Part shown: positions 1 to 8,713 of the stretch, piece after piece
Layout: each line of letters begins with the position of its first letter
How positions within the stretch are numbered: position 1 is the stretch's first letter
DNA from: Saprospiraceae bacterium
GTDB taxonomy: Bacteria > Bacteroidota > Bacteroidia > Chitinophagales > Saprospiraceae
NCBI GenBank assembly: GCA_021604865.1
Contig: BQJU01000005.1
Span: forward strand, 62,001-126,000
Reading direction: 5' to 3'
DNA: 64,000 nt
Notes under the pieces: generated by a model
Told to the model about the DNA's origin: nothing
Databases searched by the model: none
The model's input: only the letters and a program-made list of their open reading frames with translations
Made by a program: the position numbers and the translations under genes

Positions 1-291
1 GGTCATAACTACGAATTGGAAGTGAAAGTAACCGGTGAAGTTGATCCGGAAACGGGGTACCTAATAGATCTAAAAGTGCTTAAAGACCTCATTTACCAAG
101 AAGTGGAACAGCGTTTTGATCACAAAAATCTCAACCTGGATACCGAAGAATTTAAGGACCTCAACCCCACTGCAGAACACATTTGTTACGTAATCTGGCA
201 AATCCTTAGAGCTCGGTTGGATGACCGCTATGATTTGGGCATCCGGTTATATGAAACGCCACGCAATTTTGTAGAATACCCTGCGGGATAA
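1..291 (+). CDS. queD: 6-carboxytetrahydropterin synthase (QueD/PTPS family), 3' part
   Basis: This is the C-terminal part of a 6-pyruvoyl/6-carboxytetrahydropterin synthase; the reading frame is open from base 1, so the start lies outside the window. The family converts 7,8-dihydroneopterin triphosphate to a carboxy- or pyruvoyl-tetrahydropterin, usually for queuosine (preQ0) synthesis in the cytosol. Visible motifs are GHNY at the very start, where a zinc-ligand histidine lies in the family, then DHKNLN with the catalytic-type histidine, PTAEHI, and ETPRNFVEY near the C-terminus. The queuosine link is supported by a tgt gene later in the window (51.9 kb), although the two are not adjacent. 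The family assignment is solid; QueD versus PTPS-III is not decided by this fragment. Confidence 0.88.
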   Translation, partial: GHNYELEVKVTGEVDPETGYLIDLKVLKDLIYQEVEQRFDHKNLNLDTEEFKDLNPTAEHICYVIWQILRARLDDRYDLGIRLYETPRNFVEYPAG

Positions 292-369
292 TAGCGGTGA
301 AAAATGAAGTCGACGGCATTAGCTGTTTATTTCCAGCTAAAAACCAAGCTCTGAAGCCTTATAAAAGTT

Positions 370-1269
370 TCACCTCTTAAAAATTCGCCGGGCAAGTATG
401 CCAACACCGAGCAAACACAATAGCAATTCAACAATGATTAATACTGCGTAATTTACCATGGATGGAAATGCGATCACCTTGCTGATGGCATTCACCAGGT
501 TGTATAAACCCAGGAAACAACTGATCCATACAATCAATAACATCAGTCCATTGATGAGCGGTGCATTTAGGTATTTTTCGGGAATTAGTGTTTTGTCATT
601 GACTGCTAATAATAAAAATATGGCCACAATCGGTAGCAAAACGCCATTGATAGCCTGAGCCAGAATGATAGCCGGTACCGGCTTTACCTCCAATAGGCCA
701 AATAAAATACCAACACTTAACACGGTACCCCATACCAAGCGAAAATTTCGAGAGGTCGGTGACCAATCAGCATGTTCCTGGCCAAATAAACTCCGTGCGG
801 TAACAGCCGCAGCCAGGGGCGAAGTAATGGAAGAACTCATTCCGGCTGCAAATAAGCCAAAGGCAAAAAAATTGGCTGCCCATGCTCCTAAGTCAAGCGA
901 CATCGTCCGGGCTAATGCCTCAAAACTGAAACCTCCCTTTACCTGAGTACCCACGACCATAATTGCTATTGAGATCAGGCCACCAATGAGAATGGCCGAT
1001 ACAAGACCAACGCGCATTTCTCGAATATCCTGCCCCTTGCTAAGTCCCGAAGCCAAGAATAGATTGTAAGGCACTATAGTTGTTCCTATAAGGCCAATTA
1101 TCAACAACCCGGCTCCGGCGCCATTACCGCTTTCTGTCGATGTTGAAATACCAGACCGAAGCGCTACAAAAACAAAGGCAATGCCCATCAATGCGACCAC
1201 CAACCCCAAAAGATTGGCAATGATTCGAAAATTGCCAATCCATAATAGGGAGGCACAAAAAAGCCCGTT
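370..1269 (-). pseudogene. Nramp-type divalent metal transporter, 5'-truncated remnant
   Basis: The frame encodes the C-terminal two thirds of an Nramp (NRAMP/MntH) metal-ion transporter. Recognisable segments are GTTIVPYNLFLASGL, the second metal-site helix that is usually MPHN in the family, and GMSSSITSPLAAAVTARSLFG, followed by further hydrophobic helices. The reading frame is closed upstream by a TAA at 1270-1272. The first in-frame ATG (1209) already lies inside a helix. The N-terminal helices with the DPGN metal-binding motif, roughly the first 130-150 residues of a normal protein, are absent, and there is no room for them before the divergent gene at 1397. The remaining 279 codons carry no internal stop. 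It is most simply a decaying gene after a 5' deletion; expression of a short protein cannot be excluded. Confidence 0.75.
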
Positions 1270-1382
1270 TTACACTTTTGCTGAAAGAATTGTTGAAAAT
1301 GCATCGTTCACGTAATAAATAGATCAAACTATTCTTATTCATCCATTCCTTCCAGCGCCTCTATTCTTCCAACCCATTTACG

Positions 1383-1390
1383 TACTTTTG
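1383..1390 (+). promoter_or_regulatory. Bacteroidota -7 element (TACTTTTG)
   Basis: TACTTTTG fits the Bacteroidota primary-sigma -7 consensus TAnnTTTG. It ends only 6 bases before the ATG at 1397, so the DUF554 mRNA would be leaderless or nearly so. No clear TTTG -33 element was found at the usual spacing. Confidence 0.6.
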
Positions 1391-1396
1391 CTCTCT

Positions 1397-2134
1397 ATGA
1401 AAAAATGGCCCATTGGTACTTTCGTCAATATGGCCACTGTCACGATTGGAAGTCTGATCGGTATGTGGTTGCAGCAAGTCTTTCCGCCCAATATTCAGAA
1501 TATTATCTTTCAGGCTATTGGTTTAGGAGTATTGGTCATTGGGATTTTGATGAGCCTAAAAATTCCTGATGGCTATTTATTGATCTTCATTTTTAGCCTC
1601 ATTCTTGGCGGTATCCTTGGGGAGCTTATACACCTAAAAGCCGGATTGGAAGGCATCGGTGATTGGATAAAGACCGGATTTGGAATCACTGACAGCGAAT
1701 TTACAAAAGGATTGGTTACTGCCTTTTTACTCTTTTGCGTGGGTTCAATGACCATAGTTGGAGCCATTGAAGAGGGGTTACGAGGCAAACGAGAATTATT
1801 ACTGGTTAAATCTACCCTGGATGGAATTTCTTCTATCGCTTTTGCAGCAACCTACGGTATTGGAGTATTATTTTCCATCCTTCCGATGTTGCTTTTTCAA
1901 GGTGGCATAACCGTATTAGCCCGGCAAATGGAACACTTTTTCACTAAAACCATCATTGACAATTTAAGTGCGGTAGGTGGTGTACTCATTCTGGGTATTG
2001 GCATCAATCTATTACAGTTGGGTACAATTAATATCGAAAACCTCCTACCCTCCCTCCTAATCGTAGTCATACTGACTTGGGGATATGAACGAGTAAGAAA
2101 GACAGAACCCTCTCCGACACAATTGGAAAAATGA
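1397..2134 (+). CDS. DUF554 family membrane protein (YqgA-like)
   Basis: A 245-residue polytopic inner-membrane protein of the DUF554 (YqgA) family; its transported substrate is unknown. The N-terminus MKKWPIGTFVNMATV leads into the family's opening segment GSLIGMWL, and about seven hydrophobic helices follow, including the glycine-rich pattern FCVGSMTIVGAIEEGL that is typical of the family. I chose the ATG at 1397 because an in-frame TTG at 1388 overlaps the -7 promoter element at 1383-1390. The gene is divergent from the truncated Nramp remnant and stands alone before the next cluster. Length and motifs agree with intact family members. Confidence 0.85.
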   Translation: MKKWPIGTFVNMATVTIGSLIGMWLQQVFPPNIQNIIFQAIGLGVLVIGILMSLKIPDGYLLIFIFSLILGGILGELIHLKAGLEGIGDWIKTGFGITDSEFTKGLVTAFLLFCVGSMTIVGAIEEGLRGKRELLLVKSTLDGISSIAFAATYGIGVLFSILPMLLFQGGITVLARQMEHFFTKTIIDNLSAVGGVLILGIGINLLQLGTINIENLLPSLLIVVILTWGYERVRKTEPSPTQLEK

Positions 2135-2186
2135 ATGCACTATTAGAGTTATGGATCCACTTTTTTTAAAAAAAATTCGGGCATAA

Positions 2187-2216
2187 TGCAGCGAAAGGTC
2201 GCCCCCTCCGATTTAG
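2187..2216 (+). repeat. Leader repeat, copy 1
   Basis: A stretch starting TGCAGCGAAAGG and ending CCGATTTAG recurs at 4120-4149, where it starts TGCAGCGAAATGG and ends CCGATTTAG. Both copies lie in the leader of a gene in the same cluster, so this may be a duplicated regulatory segment. Function unknown. Confidence 0.5.
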
Positions 2217-2293
2217 GGGTTGTTAATCCGTCTTTGGGCCCTTTGACAGATTTTTTTTTAAACATGTCTTAATTGCAAAAAAAATTGCACCTT

Positions 2294-4057
2294 ATGAAAA
2301 AGTTGATCTTTCTGTTGCTGGCTATCAGCGTTCTTTCTTCCTGTCGCAAAGATCTGGATGATACCACCATAATCGAAGAACATTACAATCCACCCGTCAT
2401 TAAAGTTAATGGGAGCCTATTGGGCAAAGTGATTGATGAAAATGGCACACCTGTAGCTGGTGCCACCGTTCGCCTGGGTACCAATACTGTGATGACCGGT
2501 GAATTTGGCTTTTTTAAATTTGACAATAAAGTCCTCAATGCAGCAGGCACTTTCGTAAGTGTAGAAATGCCCGGATATTTCCAAGGCTCCGACCGCTTTT
2601 TCCCAAAAGCAAACACCTTAAATTACACCACGATACAATTGCTTCCAAAAACCATTGCCGGTACTATTAACGGCACCAATGGTGGCGAAGTAAACCTGAG
2701 CAGTGGCGCCATCGTTCGGTTGCCCGCAGGAAGTATCGTCGATGCATCCGGACAACCGTTTACCGGCGACATTCAGGTAGCTGTACAATGGCTCAATCCC
2801 AAGGCCAACAACCTGGGTGACTTCATGCCAGGAAATCTACAAGGAGTTAGTGAATCCAGTGAAGTAGTCTCTATGGTAACTTATGGTATGATGGCTGTTG
2901 AATTGAGTAGTACAAGCGGTGAAATTCTGAATGTAGCACCTGGACAAAAAGCGACCCTGGAATTCCCAATCGTAAGTGAACTTTCCGCTTCAGCTCTTCA
3001 GGAAATTCCACTTTGGTATTTTGATGAAACCGCTGGTATTTGGATAGAAGAAGGTAAAGCCATCCGTCAGGGAGATCGATATATCGGTGAAGTAGGTCAT
3101 TTCTCTTTTTGGAATTGTGACTATTTTAATCCTTTGGTATACATAAATGGCACTTTAGTAGACCCTGATGGAAATCCTTTGAACAATGTTAGTGTAGAAA
3201 TCACCTTGCTAAGCAATGCCTCAGTTGGCTGGGGATACACTAATAATAATGGGGACTTTGGCGGTCAAATGCCAAAAGATGAACCACTCTTATTACAAAT
3301 TCGTACCGACTGTGGGGAAATTGTTATCTCCCAAAACATTGGGCCCTTTTCTGAAGATACCGATATTGGGACAATAATTGTCGATTATAATCAGGCAGAT
3401 TTGATTGAAGTTAGCGGCATACTAGTAGATTGTGATGGCAATCCAGTTGATGGTGGTGTCATTCAAATCAAGTGGGAAGAATCGTGGTCGAATGGATTCG
3501 CAATTACAGAAGATGATGGTAGCTTTAGTTTTATAAGACGTGTATGTGATGAAGATAGTTATACACTTATTGGTATTGATTTGGAGAATCAATTTCAGAG
3601 TGAAGAGATAACAGGTACTGTTCCAGGCACAACTGATCTGGGCGTTATCTCAGCCTGCGCGGAAGAACTGGATGAGTATATTCGCGTAAATTATGATGGC
3701 ATGCAATACGAGTACTTGTTGCCTACCCAATACGCAGATACTATCACTTATATTAGTGCCTTGTCACTGGATTCAACCTTTGCCATTTCCTTTGCTTTTC
3801 CAGGTTTCACAACGGGAACTTTTGGATTCGAATCAAGCCGATTTTTTTATTACGATACAGAGAATATTACTGGTTTCCACTTCAGCTGTGGTAATGGCAA
3901 TTGTGATGATGTTGATGTAAATGTTACACAATATGGCGCAATTGGCGAGAAAATTATTGGTTCTTTTGAAGGTAATGTTCAGCGATATGATTATACTCAA
4001 AGCATATATACTTCGGCACCCATTTTGGTCTCCTTTAAGGTAGATCGAGAATATTAG
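2294..4057 (+). CDS. Lipoprotein with carboxypeptidase-regulatory-like repeats
   Basis: A 587-residue predicted lipoprotein. The ATG at 2294 gives the signal peptide MKKLIFLLLAISVLSSC with a lipobox cysteine at residue 17; an upstream in-frame TTG would only add a non-signal extension. At least three carboxypeptidase regulatory-like (Ig-type) units are visible: GKVIDENGTPVAGATV near residue 42, GTLVDPDGNPLNNVSVE near 285 and GILVDCDGNPVDGGV near 375. Between the first and second lies a region with ZU5-like character. Such repeats are common in Bacteroidota surface or outer-membrane lipoproteins and suggest binding or structure, not catalysis. It sits 112 bp before an ECF sigma factor and shares a short leader repeat with it, so it may be co-regulated. 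No specific function is claimed. Confidence 0.8.
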   Translation: MKKLIFLLLAISVLSSCRKDLDDTTIIEEHYNPPVIKVNGSLLGKVIDENGTPVAGATVRLGTNTVMTGEFGFFKFDNKVLNAAGTFVSVEMPGYFQGSDRFFPKANTLNYTTIQLLPKTIAGTINGTNGGEVNLSSGAIVRLPAGSIVDASGQPFTGDIQVAVQWLNPKANNLGDFMPGNLQGVSESSEVVSMVTYGMMAVELSSTSGEILNVAPGQKATLEFPIVSELSASALQEIPLWYFDETAGIWIEEGKAIRQGDRYIGEVGHFSFWNCDYFNPLVYINGTLVDPDGNPLNNVSVEITLLSNASVGWGYTNNNGDFGGQMPKDEPLLLQIRTDCGEIVISQNIGPFSEDTDIGTIIVDYNQADLIEVSGILVDCDGNPVDGGVIQIKWEESWSNGFAITEDDGSFSFIRRVCDEDSYTLIGIDLENQFQSEEITGTVPGTTDLGVISACAEELDEYIRVNYDGMQYEYLLPTQYADTITYISALSLDSTFAISFAFPGFTTGTFGFESSRFFYYDTENITGFHFSCGNGNCDDVDVNVTQYGAIGEKIIGSFEGNVQRYDYTQSIYTSAPILVSFKVDREY

Positions 4058-4119
4058 AATACCTATACAATCTTTATACCGCGGGTAGAGGGCTATTTTG
4101 CAAAAAAAAAGAGACCGCG

Positions 4120-4149
4120 TGCAGCGAAATGGCCCTTTGCCCGATTTAG
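4120..4149 (+). repeat. Leader repeat, copy 2
   Basis: Second copy of the element at 2187-2216 (TGCAGCGAAATGG ... CCGATTTAG). It falls inside the possible 5' extension of the sigma-factor reading frame, which argues that this stretch is leader and not coding. Confidence 0.5.
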
Positions 4150-4169
4150 AAAGTAAAACCATATCCGTT

Positions 4170-4706
4170 TTGACGGAACGCACGATCATAAAAGGATGCC
4201 AAAACCGGGAATCTCCCTACCAACGGGAACTGGTAAATCGTTATTCGCCTATGCTGATGACTGTTGCCCGTCGTTATGTACGTGATGAAGCATCCGCCAA
4301 AGATGTGTTACAGGATGCCCTGATCCGCATCTTCGGAGCCATTGATCGATACAAACCTACGGGGTCTTTTGAAGCCTGGATGCGGCGCATTGTGATTACG
4401 ACTTCCCTGCAAGCGTTGGACCGAAGCTGGTATCGACGGGAATTGCCTGGACTGGAGAGTACAATGGATCTACAGGTGGCCCCGGAAGTGTACGCACATT
4501 TTGGTGCTGAAGAATTGTTGAAACTGATTTCTGGTTTACCGGATGGTTTTCGCCAAATTTTTAATATGTATATCATCGAAGGTTACCGACATGCAGAAAT
4601 AGCAGCAATGCTTGGCATTACGGAAAGTACTTCGCGTTCACAACTGACGCGGGCAAGAAAGCTGCTACAACAACAAATTTTGCAAAGAGAAAAACTAAGG
4701 ATATGA
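4170..4706 (+). CDS. RNA polymerase ECF-type sigma factor
   Basis: A 178-residue ECF sigma factor. Region 2 is seen as LVNRYSPMLMTVARRYV followed by DVLQDALIRIFGAI. Region 4 is seen as FNMYIIEGYRHAEIAAMLG with a helix-turn-helix and SRSQLTRARKLL. The start is uncertain because there is no ATG in the frame. I prefer the TTG at 4170, since LTERTIIKGC resembles the usual N-terminus of these factors. The frame stays open back to a TTG at 4098 with a GTG at 4119, but that stretch contains the leader repeat at 4120. The stop overlaps the next start (ATGA, 4703-4706), so it is translationally coupled to an anti-sigma-like membrane protein, the usual arrangement for such pairs. Confidence 0.88.
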   Translation: MTERTIIKGCQNRESPYQRELVNRYSPMLMTVARRYVRDEASAKDVLQDALIRIFGAIDRYKPTGSFEAWMRRIVITTSLQALDRSWYRRELPGLESTMDLQVAPEVYAHFGAEELLKLISGLPDGFRQIFNMYIIEGYRHAEIAAMLGITESTSRSQLTRARKLLQQQILQREKLRI

Positions 4707-6112
4707 GCCAGCAAGATCTGGAAAAACATATCAGAGAGCAACTGCAACAATACCCCAGTCCGGTAAACCCGGATGCTATCTGGGAGCAGATTGCTGATCG
4801 GGTACCTAAGAAGAAAAAACGGCGGATTTTTGGCTGGTGGTTTTTCCTGGGTTTAGGACTACTTTTGACTATCGGCTGGTTTGGCTATAGCCTAAACACC
4901 GCCAAAAACCACGTACAACAACAAACGACAACAAACGACAAAGAGGCAGAAAATCAAACTATTTCTGGAAGGGAAACCTCAGGAACTGTACCAATAAGCA
5001 AACCACAGCAAAATAATGCTGATGTTTCGGAAATTGAAAAGGTTATATCAAATCCCCCTCCTTCATCTGTCACTAAACGCGAATCTTCTCTGATTTTTAA
5101 CACCAATGAAAAACCCGGCTTGCAATCAGATCAATTTAGATCAAAAGGCTATACGTTGCAAACTGTGACTCCTGAGAAAGCCATTGCACCTTCACATGAA
5201 CCAACGCCCGCTTTGTCATCTACTGCCACAATGCACTCAACAAGCATACAAAGCCAACAAAACCGCTTAGCCTTGCTTGCATCACTAACTCCATTAACCC
5301 AAGGGGTAGTATTTCCTGATTTTGGAGAAGTACAATTGGATGCTCCGGAAATTCTGATTGTAGAGCACAATGAGAAACGCAAAAAAAAGACCATCCGCTG
5401 GTCCATAGGCCTGGAAGGGGGCTTGAGTCGACCGACCCGGTCCTTGAGTGCTTCGGATAGCCTTTCAGTAGATTACCGCAATTTGCGGCAGTCGACTGAA
5501 GAATTACTCGAAGCTGTTCATCTTGGATTCAATACCCAAATCGAATTGCCAATAGGCATTTATTTTCGTACAGGTTTGAGTTACACGCGCATTAACGAAA
5601 AATTTGAAAAAGCCTTTACCACAGTGGAACAGGATACGCTTGAGGATGGTATCCAGGAGATTTATATCGACATCAATGGCGATTCAACAAATATAAGAGG
5701 GCCGGTTCCTTTCACCCGCACTACCAGTGTTCATAAGCGCACGTATAATTCTCTTACCCTTTTAGATGTTCCGCTAATCGTTGGCTATCGGGTCGGAGCT
5801 GATCGCTGGTCATTTTTGGCAGAGGGCGGTGCGTATGCCAACCTTCAATTACAAGCAGAGGGGAATATTGCAGCCGATGATGATGCTCTGATTAATTTGT
5901 CTGAGAATGAGCCGGAAGTATTTCGGGCCAACCTGGGGTTGAGTTATCACCTCGGGTTGGGCGTTGAGTATAACATCTCTCCAAAATTAAGCCTCGGAGC
6001 CAAGGCTAATTTTCGCTTTTTCCCACAAAGTTTTACCGTGGATAATTATGCCCTAGAGCAAAAATATACCTTGATTGGTGTTACTTTAGGATTGAAGTAT
6101 TATTTGAAATAG
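4703..6112 (+). CDS. Anti-sigma-like membrane protein fused to an outer-membrane beta-barrel domain
   Basis: A 469-residue protein whose start overlaps the sigma-factor stop. Residues 1-41 are soluble and basic at the end (VPKKKKRR). One hydrophobic helix follows at about 42-62 (IFGWWFFLGLGLLLTIGWF). A Ser/Thr/Gln-rich linker without obvious folds runs from about 63 to 230. From about 232 to the end the sequence alternates as amphipathic strands (IRWSIGLEGGLSRP, GIYFRTGLSYTRI, WSFLAEGGAYANLQL, LGLGVEYNI, LIGVTLGLKYYLK), typical of a PorT/OmpA-like outer-membrane barrel. The coupling and the N-terminal half suggest an anti-sigma role. A cytoplasmic-membrane helix and an outer-membrane barrel in one chain is topologically odd, and cleavage between them is a possibility. 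It ends 3 bp from the convergent gene at 6116. Confidence 0.78.
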   Translation: MSQQDLEKHIREQLQQYPSPVNPDAIWEQIADRVPKKKKRRIFGWWFFLGLGLLLTIGWFGYSLNTAKNHVQQQTTTNDKEAENQTISGRETSGTVPISKPQQNNADVSEIEKVISNPPPSSVTKRESSLIFNTNEKPGLQSDQFRSKGYTLQTVTPEKAIAPSHEPTPALSSTATMHSTSIQSQQNRLALLASLTPLTQGVVFPDFGEVQLDAPEILIVEHNEKRKKKTIRWSIGLEGGLSRPTRSLSASDSLSVDYRNLRQSTEELLEAVHLGFNTQIELPIGIYFRTGLSYTRINEKFEKAFTTVEQDTLEDGIQEIYIDINGDSTNIRGPVPFTRTTSVHKRTYNSLTLLDVPLIVGYRVGADRWSFLAEGGAYANLQLQAEGNIAADDDALINLSENEPEVFRANLGLSYHLGLGVEYNISPKLSLGAKANFRFFPQSFTVDNYALEQKYTLIGVTLGLKYYLK

Positions 6113-6115
6113 GGA

Positions 6116-7486
6116 TCATTCTACCCAAAAGGGAATGCTTGCTATTGGTTGCCAGGTTAAGCTGTCTAGATGCTGTTGGTCGCGTCTCTGTTTTTCTACA
6201 TTCAATAAGTATTTTCCTCGCTTTAGGTATTGAATATCTAATGTTGTACGCATTCCTCTTTCCTGTCGGTTGGGATGTTCATACAATAGCAAATCCAGTT
6301 GTTGTATCAGGCTATCATTTATATAGATTCGTGGTAATTGACGTAAACATTGAAAGGAAGAATCTGCGTTTAATGGACCTTCCTCTTTTGGGGATACATT
6401 ATTCATAGATAGAACTATGTTCGTTTGCAGGGTAGTCGTTTTTGCAGGGATAAATCCAGGGCATATTAATTGAAGAACAGGGTCATCAAGGTTGGGTAAA
6501 TAGGGGATAAAAACCTCTAAATAACCATTATGAATGTAAGGCGAAGGAATAGAAGGCCCGGTTACTAATCTCCTTTCAGCCCTTAGATCATCATAATTAT
6601 CTTGGCTAAAAGCGAATTTTTCTGCATCCTTTTCCGGGTAGTATTCATGTGTTTCAAAATGAAGGCTTACAATAAAAATGACAATCAGAATATAGGGAAC
6701 TAGCATAAAACCAATCAAACGACCAAACCGATTGTCCACCAGGTTATAATAAATAGGTCGATAAATAAAAGATAGGGTAATCAAACTCATCAACCGGTAT
6801 ATCGGAAGATACCAACGCGCGGCCCAGGACTTTCGCTTGAACCAGCCTAACGTCAGAAAATCAATAAGATATATCAAACCAAATAAAAGATAGAAAAACA
6901 GCAACAATATCCTGAGCCAATTTATTAGACTGCCCAGCAACAACCAATTGGCCAAAAAATAGAGCACATTAACAAAGAGGCCAAATATAAAAAAATAGAG
7001 GCCAAAGGAAAGCATCGTAAAAAATGTCAGGAATGTAAAGGCGAAAACGACACTTGACAATTTTTCCAAACGTTCAATATAAAGATCAAAGGAGCCGATT
7101 TTTTTTTCTAATAGGGCCCTAAATTTCGGTGTGAATTTCAGTTTTTCATAGTCAATATCTCCGGATACATAACGCAATCCAATGGTGCTTATCCACAATC
7201 CCCTTAACAAAACGTGTAATAGCAGGTTAAATAAAAAGAAAACCCAGCCAAAAACCAGGATAGTAACAGGCGCATTGATTACAAAATTGCGGGAAATGCT
7301 AAGGGAAAGGTAATTTGCTGTCAGTTGTAATTCCTGCAGAGAATCATAAGCCCCCAATATCAGAAAGATGGCAAAACCAGAAACCAATAGTTCCAATTGC
7401 CAACTTTCTTGTTGGAGGTTTTCCAACCAATCCTGAAACTTAATTCTTTTTTCCTGCTCAGAAAGAGGGATTTTCTGATTTGACAT
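6116..7486 (-). CDS. Polytopic membrane protein of unknown function
   Basis: A 456-residue protein that I do not recognise. After a polar N-terminus (MSNQKIPLSEQEKRIKFQDW) it has a first helix at about residues 34-50 and roughly seven hydrophobic helices up to about residue 275, including the aromatic-rich FAFTFLTFFTMLSFGLYFFIF. The last 170 residues (from about FETHEYYPEKDAEKF) are hydrophilic and probably form a periplasmic domain with regularly spaced PxL motifs. There are no catalytic or nucleotide-binding motifs and no signal peptide. The ATG at 7486 is the first plausible start. It may be transcribed after the MscS gene 105 bp upstream on the same strand. It is convergent with the anti-sigma/barrel gene. 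Confidence 0.75.
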   Translation of the reverse strand: MSNQKIPLSEQEKRIKFQDWLENLQQESWQLELLVSGFAIFLILGAYDSLQELQLTANYLSLSISRNFVINAPVTILVFGWVFFLFNLLLHVLLRGLWISTIGLRYVSGDIDYEKLKFTPKFRALLEKKIGSFDLYIERLEKLSSVVFAFTFLTFFTMLSFGLYFFIFGLFVNVLYFLANWLLLGSLINWLRILLLFFYLLFGLIYLIDFLTLGWFKRKSWAARWYLPIYRLMSLITLSFIYRPIYYNLVDNRFGRLIGFMLVPYILIVIFIVSLHFETHEYYPEKDAEKFAFSQDNYDDLRAERRLVTGPSIPSPYIHNGYLEVFIPYLPNLDDPVLQLICPGFIPAKTTTLQTNIVLSMNNVSPKEEGPLNADSSFQCLRQLPRIYINDSLIQQLDLLLYEHPNRQERGMRTTLDIQYLKRGKYLLNVEKQRRDQQHLDSLTWQPIASIPFWVE

Positions 7487-7591
7487 GGCAATAGGTAGAT
7501 TTACAAAACGCTTCCAATTGAATCTCCACCCTTAAAGTTATCGGAAAATTTGAAACTTTCGAAAATTAATGTTTTTGAATGCCTGCAATTT

Positions 7592-8425
7592 TTAAATGCT
7601 ACGTTTTTCTTCCTTTTCCTTTTTAAAATGTACATCCATTTGGGGATAGGGGATGCCAATATCGTTTTTATCAAACTCCTTCTTGAGCTGTTCCCAGAAA
7701 TATTTAAAGGCTGGCCAGAAAAAGTCATTTTTTGCCGTAAACCGCACTGCGAAATTCACAGAATTATCTCCCAGGCTTTTTACAAAAATGTCATAACCAA
7801 GTTCATGCTCAATGTCAGGAATGCTTTTGACGACATCGAGAATAATGGCTTTGGCTTTGTCTATATCCGCATCATAACTAATACCTACCACCAAGTCATG
7901 TTTGCGTTCCCCCATGGCGGTATAATTCTGGATCGGGCCGTTTGTCATGGCACCATTAGGAATGATAATAATGCGGTTATCCACAGCAATCAATACGGTG
8001 TGGAATATCTGGATTTCTTTAACTGTACCAGAATGCCCCTGAGCTTCAATAAAATCTCCGACTTTATAAAATTTAAAAATGAGAATAATTATTCCACTTG
8101 CAAAATTGGCCAGATTGCCTTGTAATGCTAAGCCGACAGCAAAGGCCAGGGCACTAAAAATGGCTATAAAAGAAGTTACTTCGACACCAAACATACTGGC
8201 CGCACTCAACACCAATAATACCTTTAACCCAATATTGAGAATAGACGCAAGAAAGGTCCGTAATGAGAGCTCAATATTTCGTTTTTCCATGGCCGCGTTA
8301 GCCAATCGGGTGATATAGCCAATTAACCAAAAACCAATAATCAAAGTAATTATTGCCCCAAAGGCTTTCAGGGCATAAGTAGCCAAAAAAGTCTGGATTT
8401 GTTTTAAAATAAGTTCTATATTCAT
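7592..8425 (-). CDS. MscS-family mechanosensitive ion channel
   Basis: A 277-residue small-conductance mechanosensitive channel that would release solutes on osmotic downshock from the inner membrane. Three helices lie at the N-terminus (residues about 15-38, 60-80 and 85-115). The third is the glycine/alanine-rich pore helix FSALAFAVGLALQGNLANFASG. The beta domain follows with YKVGDFIEAQGHSGTVKEI and the signature IIIIPNGAMTNGPIQNYT, then the alpha/beta C-terminal domain. Length is typical of the short MscS class. The annotated start (MNIELILKQ) gives a normal first helix. No -7 element was clear upstream. Confidence 0.93.
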   Translation of the reverse strand: MNIELILKQIQTFLATYALKAFGAIITLIIGFWLIGYITRLANAAMEKRNIELSLRTFLASILNIGLKVLLVLSAASMFGVEVTSFIAIFSALAFAVGLALQGNLANFASGIIILIFKFYKVGDFIEAQGHSGTVKEIQIFHTVLIAVDNRIIIIPNGAMTNGPIQNYTAMGERKHDLVVGISYDADIDKAKAIILDVVKSIPDIEHELGYDIFVKSLGDNSVNFAVRFTAKNDFFWPAFKYFWEQLKKEFDKNDIGIPYPQMDVHFKKEKEEKRSI

Positions 8426-8713
8426 AAAGTCTGATTTGTGTTCCTCTCTATAATGGAATGTAGCGTGAATAGTTCGTTTGGAATTAAAAACTATTAGCGT
8501 TCTTTTATCCTTTCAAAAAGTTTGGCCCCGTTTTTGCATTAGGATGTTTCAATAACATTTAATTGGTTTTTATTGCTGAATTGCAGACTGCCTTGCCGGA
8601 TAGACTCCGGGATTGGGGTGGGATTGTTATGCGTAAAAACTACTACATCAAATTGAAACACTATTAATTATTTAAACCTTCGGCAGACTGCTGTTGGCCA
8701 AAATTTTCGCACT

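Noticed and set aside
319-340. Small hairpin TTAGCTG...CAGCTAA after queD
   Set aside because: Short stem with A rather than T residues after it on the + strand; too weak to call a terminator.
1124-1342. 72-residue reading frame on the - strand overlapping the Nramp remnant
   Set aside because: It is out of frame with the Nramp segment, shows no membrane-helix or Nramp motif, and covers the region where the remnant frame is already closed; treated as chance.
3833-4189. 118-residue - strand frame over the lipoprotein-sigma junction
   Set aside because: Overlaps two better genes on the other strand and has no domain or signal.
7550-8125. 191-residue + strand frame across the MscS gene
   Set aside because: Antisense shadow of a clear MscS channel; translated product has no recognisable fold.
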